Below, piece by piece: positions 60,825-64,000 of a stretch of DNA of 64,000 nt (position 1 is the first letter of the stretch; each line of letters starts with the position of its first letter). The notes below the pieces were generated by a model. The model did not search any database. It saw only the letters and a list, made by a program, of their open reading frames with translations, and was not told the origin of the DNA. The stretch is taken from positions 62,001 to 126,000 of the forward strand of contig SCMV01000003.1 of NCBI GenBank assembly GCA_005502875.1, given 5' to 3'. The DNA comes from Comamonadaceae bacterium 2PF. Its GTDB lineage: Bacteria; Pseudomonadota; Gammaproteobacteria; Burkholderiales; Burkholderiaceae_C. The position numbers and the translations under genes were made by a program.

Positions 60825-63128
60825 TTACCCAACCCGCCACCACCCCGGCAACAACCCCCGCACCTCGGCCCGCCCATACCGGTCATCCAGCAGGTGCACC
60901 ACGCCGTGGTCCTCGGTCGTCCTGATCACGCGCCCCGCCGCCTGCACCACCTTTTGCAGCCCTGGGTAGAGGTAGTGAAAGGCGTAGCCATCGCCCACGA
61001 TCTCGTCGAGCCGTGCCTTGATGTGCTCGTTGACCGGGTTCACCTGCGGCAGGCCCAGCGTGGCAATGAAGGCGCCGATCAGGCGCTGACCGGGCAGGTC
61101 CACCCCTTCCGAGAACGAGCCGCCCAGCACCGCAAAGCCGATGCCCTGGCTGGTGGGCGTCATGCGCGCCAGGAAGGCGCGTTGCGCCTCTTCGCTCATG
61201 CCGCGCTGCTGGCGCACGGTGGGCACATCAGGGTGCGCGCGCTCGAAGTGGTCGGCCACGTCCTGCAGGTAGTCGTGGCTGCTGAAAAACGCCAGGTAGT
61301 TGCCAGGCCGCGCGCGGAACTGCTCGGCCATCAGCGCCACCATCGCCTCGCGTGAGCGGGCGCGGTCGGCGTAGCGCGTCGAGATGTGGCGCGCCACCTT
61401 CACCTGCAACTGCTCGGCCGAAAACGGCGACGCCACCTCGATGGCCACGCTGCCTTCCGGCGTGCCCAGCAGCGTTTCGAAAAAGTGCGTGGGCTGCAGC
61501 GTGGCCGAGAACAGCGTCACGCTGTGCGCCTGGCTGAGCCGGCTATTCAAAAAGGGCGCGGGCAGCACGTTGCGGATGCACAAGGTCGATCGCAGCTTGC
61601 GCGTGGACGCCAGCGAGCCCGGCTCGGGCGTCCAGTCGAACAGCGAGTGGCTGCCGAAACTGTCGGCCAGCTTGCTCATCTGCAGGCACTCGAAGTAGAG
61701 GCTTTGCAGATCGGGGTCGACCTCGGTGGGGTGCTCGGCCAGGTGGTCGCCGATGGCCGCGCACAGTTGCTGCAAGGCCAGCAGCCAGCCGTCAGGGATG
61801 TCGGGCAGCACGCGGTAGTCGGGTGCATCGCCATTTGCACTGACCTGTGCCTTGTTGATGCCTTGCCAGGCGCGGTGCAGCTTGTCCAAAGGCTTCTTGA
61901 GCGCGGTGGGCCCGTGGTGGCGCATGCCTTGCAGCGACGACTGGTGCAGCTCGCAGCTGTACATCTTGCGCCCGCGCTCGACCAGGTTGTGCGCCTCGTC
62001 CACCAGCACGCCCACGCGCCATTGGCTTTGCTGCGTCATGCTGTGCAGCAGCGCGGTCTGGTCGAAGTAGTGGTTGAAGTCGCCCACCACCACGTCGGCC
62101 CAGCGCACCATCTCCTGGCTCAGGTAGTAGGGGCACACCTGGTGGGCCAGCGCGATGGCGCGCACCGCTTCATGCGTCAGGCTGCCGGCTTGGGCGGCCT
62201 GTGCGCGGGCGGCGGGCAGGCGGTCGTAAAAGCCCTGAGCCAGCGGGCACGACTGGCCGTGACAGGCGCGGTCGGGGTGCTCGCAGGCTTTGTCTTTGGC
62301 GCGCAGCTCCAGCTCGCGCAACCGCAGCGTGGGGTGGTGGGCTCGCAGGGCTGCGATGGCGTGCAGGGCGGCCGCACGGCCCGATGTTTTGGCCGTCAGG
62401 AAGCAGACCTTGTCCAGCCGCTGCGTGGGGCAGGCCTTGAGCATGGGGAACACGGTGCCAATCGTCTTGCCGATGCCGGTGGGCGCCTGGGCCAGCAGGC
62501 ATCGGCCCGTGGCGGCGGCCTTGTAGACCGACTCGGCCAACTCGCGCTGGCCCGCGCGGAACTGCGGGTGCACGAAGGTCATCGCTGTCAGGCTGTCGTC
62601 GCGCGCGTGTCGGTGGGCCAGCTCTTGTTCGGCCCAGGCCACAAAGCGCTCGCACAGGTCGACGAAGTGGGCTTGCAGGTCGGCGGCGCTGTGGCGCTCG
62701 CAAAGCACCGTCTCTCGCTGCGAGCCGATCTCGAAGTACACCAGCGCCACGTCGATGTGCTCGAGCCCGCGCTCGCGGCACAGCAAGGCACCGTAGACCT
62801 TGGCCTGCGCCCAGTGCAGGTGGCGGTGGTTGGCGGGGATGGCGTCCACCGGGCCTTTGTGGGTCTTGACCTCTTCGACGCGGTTGAGGTGCGGGTGGTA
62901 GCCGTCGGCGCGGCCATGGACGCTCAGCAGGCCATGTTGCGCGCTGAGCTTGACCTCGCTGAGGTGGCCGGCTGGTCGGCGCGAGGCCACCAGTGCGTGG
63001 CCTGCGATGCCTTCCTGCGCGGTGGGCGTGGGCGTGAAGCGCAGGTCCAGGTCGCCGTGCTTGGCCACGAACTCGCACAGCTCGCGCACGCCGACGCGGT
63101 AGCGCGGGGGCTCACTCAGGGGTGGCAT
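60825..63128 (-). CDS. DinG/Rad3-family DNA helicase with N-terminal PD-(D/E)XK domain
   Basis: 767 residues. The N-terminal PD-(D/E)XK-like domain has D75 in GRADG, E86 and K88 in VEEVKTHKG and the QAKVYG motif (Cas4/RecB-type). The helicase core has Walker A APTGIGKT (K221), four Fe-S cysteines C282, C289, C294 and C332, and the DEAH box at 377-380. This is a Rad3/XPD-type Fe-S helicase fused to a nuclease domain, suited to DNA repair or defence. The 5' end overlaps the MmcB-like gene by 17 bases. Confidence 0.9.
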   Translation of the reverse strand: MPPLSEPPRYRVGVRELCEFVAKHGDLDLRFTPTPTAQEGIAGHALVASRRPAGHLSEVKLSAQHGLLSVHGRADGYHPHLNRVEEVKTHKGPVDAIPANHRHLHWAQAKVYGALLCRERGLEHIDVALVYFEIGSQRETVLCERHSAADLQAHFVDLCERFVAWAEQELAHRHARDDSLTAMTFVHPQFRAGQRELAESVYKAAATGRCLLAQAPTGIGKTIGTVFPMLKACPTQRLDKVCFLTAKTSGRAAALHAIAALRAHHPTLRLRELELRAKDKACEHPDRACHGQSCPLAQGFYDRLPAARAQAAQAGSLTHEAVRAIALAHQVCPYYLSQEMVRWADVVVGDFNHYFDQTALLHSMTQQSQWRVGVLVDEAHNLVERGRKMYSCELHQSSLQGMRHHGPTALKKPLDKLHRAWQGINKAQVSANGDAPDYRVLPDIPDGWLLALQQLCAAIGDHLAEHPTEVDPDLQSLYFECLQMSKLADSFGSHSLFDWTPEPGSLASTRKLRSTLCIRNVLPAPFLNSRLSQAHSVTLFSATLQPTHFFETLLGTPEGSVAIEVASPFSAEQLQVKVARHISTRYADRARSREAMVALMAEQFRARPGNYLAFFSSHDYLQDVADHFERAHPDVPTVRQQRGMSEEAQRAFLARMTPTSQGIGFAVLGGSFSEGVDLPGQRLIGAFIATLGLPQVNPVNEHIKARLDEIVGDGYAFHYLYPGLQKVVQAAGRVIRTTEDHGVVHLLDDRYGRAEVRGLLPGWWRVG

Positions 63129-63969
63129 GCGGCGGGGCGTCTGCGTTGGCCAGCTCGGCCTGGCTGCGCTCGAGCGGGCGCCTGACGGGCGAAGCCTTGG
63201 CCAGCGCCATCCACACGTCAAAGGGCAGGGTGCAGGGCGCGTGGCGGGCGGGGCGCAGCATCTCCAGCCGGCCGGTTTCGATGTCGCCGTGGATGACCCA
63301 CACACCCAGCTCTTCGGGCAGCTCTTGTGGCTCGGCCATGCCGTGCGGGAAGACGTAGTGGCACTCGCTGGCCAGCCATTGGTACGAGTTGCGTTTGGCG
63401 GTGTGGCGCAGGTCGGAGAGCAAGTCTGCGCGGCTGACCTTGATCTCGTGCACCACGGGGTGCAGGTAGTTCGGGTTGCTGGTGCGGCGCACCGAGAACA
63501 GGTCGGGGCGGGCCAGGCGCCAGCGGTGGGGCTTGCGGGTGCCGGTGGCGACGGTGCTGGGGTCGGTGTCGGCCAGCTCGTCGTCCCACAGCGGCGTGGG
63601 CTCGCTGGTCAGGAGCGGTGCGAGCGCACTGGCATCGGCCGCGGGGCCATCAGGTTCGGCGTCAACCTGCGCGCGCAGCGACAGCTCGTGCCAGACCAGC
63701 CGCCCGGCGTCCATCAGCACCTCTGTCATGCGCAGCGCGAGCTTGTCGTGGTCGCTCTCGGAGCGGCGTTGGGCCTGGCGGCTTTGCGCCAGCAGCGCGA
63801 TGCCTGCATCGGTCAGGCGCAGGCATTCGTTGGCGGGGTGATCGCCCACCAGGCTCACCCAGCCGGCGGCCAGCAGGTCGATGTCGATGGGGTCTCGGCT
63901 GGGCCAACCGGCCGAGCGCCAGATCTTCATCAGGCGCGACAGGTGCGCGCGCGTGGGCTTGGGGGGCAC
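63112..63969 (-). CDS. MmcB-like PD-(D/E)XK nuclease family protein
   Basis: 285 residues. A winged-helix-like N-terminus (about 5-65) is followed by a nuclease-like core with D156 in RPDLFSV, E175-x-K177 in VHEIKVSRADLLSDL and YVFP near 205. That pattern is seen in the MmcB DNA-repair nuclease family. A Pro/Ala-rich tail ends it. Its 3' end overlaps the helicase gene by 17 bases, so the two proteins are co-expressed and may act together on damaged DNA. Confidence 0.72.
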   Translation of the reverse strand: MPPKPTRAHLSRLMKIWRSAGWPSRDPIDIDLLAAGWVSLVGDHPANECLRLTDAGIALLAQSRQAQRRSESDHDKLALRMTEVLMDAGRLVWHELSLRAQVDAEPDGPAADASALAPLLTSEPTPLWDDELADTDPSTVATGTRKPHRWRLARPDLFSVRRTSNPNYLHPVVHEIKVSRADLLSDLRHTAKRNSYQWLASECHYVFPHGMAEPQELPEELGVWVIHGDIETGRLEMLRPARHAPCTLPFDVWMALAKASPVRRPLERSQAELANADAPPHATPE

Positions 63970-64000
63970 GGCGGAGTCCTCAGGGTGGCTCGCGGCTCAG

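Noticed and set aside
61386-63185. 599-codon frame opposite the helicase gene
   Set aside because: Antisense to a protein with all helicase and Fe-S motifs, and no domain of its own.
1-64000. CRISPR arrays, tRNA/rRNA genes, insertion sequences and prophage genes
   Set aside because: Looked for on both strands by pattern. Nothing resembling regularly spaced repeats, tRNA cloverleaf ends, transposases or phage structural genes stood out. A tRNA could be missed by eye.

Overview
The window is a GC-rich bacterial chromosome segment with tightly packed genes on both strands. Two exosortase-type (PEP-CTERM) surface proteins, a type II secretion system, GTP-dependent PEP carboxykinase, glycine-rich RRM proteins and an IF-1 gene next to one of them suggest a betaproteobacterium of the order Burkholderiales (Rubrivivax/Leptothrix/Aquabacterium-like). 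That placement is inferred from gene content. I saw no rRNA, tRNA, CRISPR array, transposase or phage genes.

Layout. 1-1540: end of gspE and gspF (type II secretion). 1666-4773: LuxR-type response regulator facing a 7-TM hybrid histidine kinase. 4971-7362: AAA+ ATPase, 5'-nucleotidase-like protein and a 110-aa unknown. 7378-7953: MOSC protein. 8100-10867: a molybdate/tungstate-type ABC importer whose ATPase has lost every catalytic motif, with an attenuator-like hairpin in front of the operon. 11216-13075: pckG. 13306-16307: two PEP-CTERM proteins flanking a pectinacetylesterase-family hydrolase. 16455-24106: an SMC/MksE/kleisin (condensin- or Wadjet-like) set split by a DAPG-hydrolase-like gene, its divergent TetR regulator with two visible operators, and a ~330-bp imperfect inverted repeat. 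24179-28734: methyltransferase, a 61-aa protein, AraC regulator and diguanylate cyclase.

28747-32320: flotillin, NfeD/YqiJ-like, PspA-like and a possible ribbon-helix-helix protein in one operon behind a perfect 16-bp palindrome (membrane-stress module). 32425-39615: LEA-type lipoprotein, DsbA-like protein, DUF427, transglutaminase-like protein, two overlapping DEAD-box helicases (dbpA first) and a large lipoprotein. 39667-42964: MFS transporter, thiolase and TetR, with a shared operator in front of both tetR and the thiolase gene. 43019-44741 and 49954-51109: two copies of a module made of a conserved leader, a 78-aa protein and an RRM protein; the second copy also carries infA. 44770-49785: small OXLD-like protein, XdhC, a two-subunit molybdenum hydroxylase and an AraC regulator.

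51235-54897: ChrR-like cupin, secreted unknown, truD and a GreA/B-like factor. 55155-56072: a lower-GC orphan. 56176-60740: iron-uptake set (DUF3325-like, PepSY, DUF3649-like, TonB-dependent siderophore receptor) around a near-consensus Fur box. 60825-63969: Rad3/DinG-type Fe-S helicase with a PD-(D/E)XK domain, overlapping an MmcB-like nuclease gene.

The most unusual items are the catalytically dead ModC-like subunit, the split condensin set with the large inverted repeat, and the duplicated leader/78-aa/RRM module.
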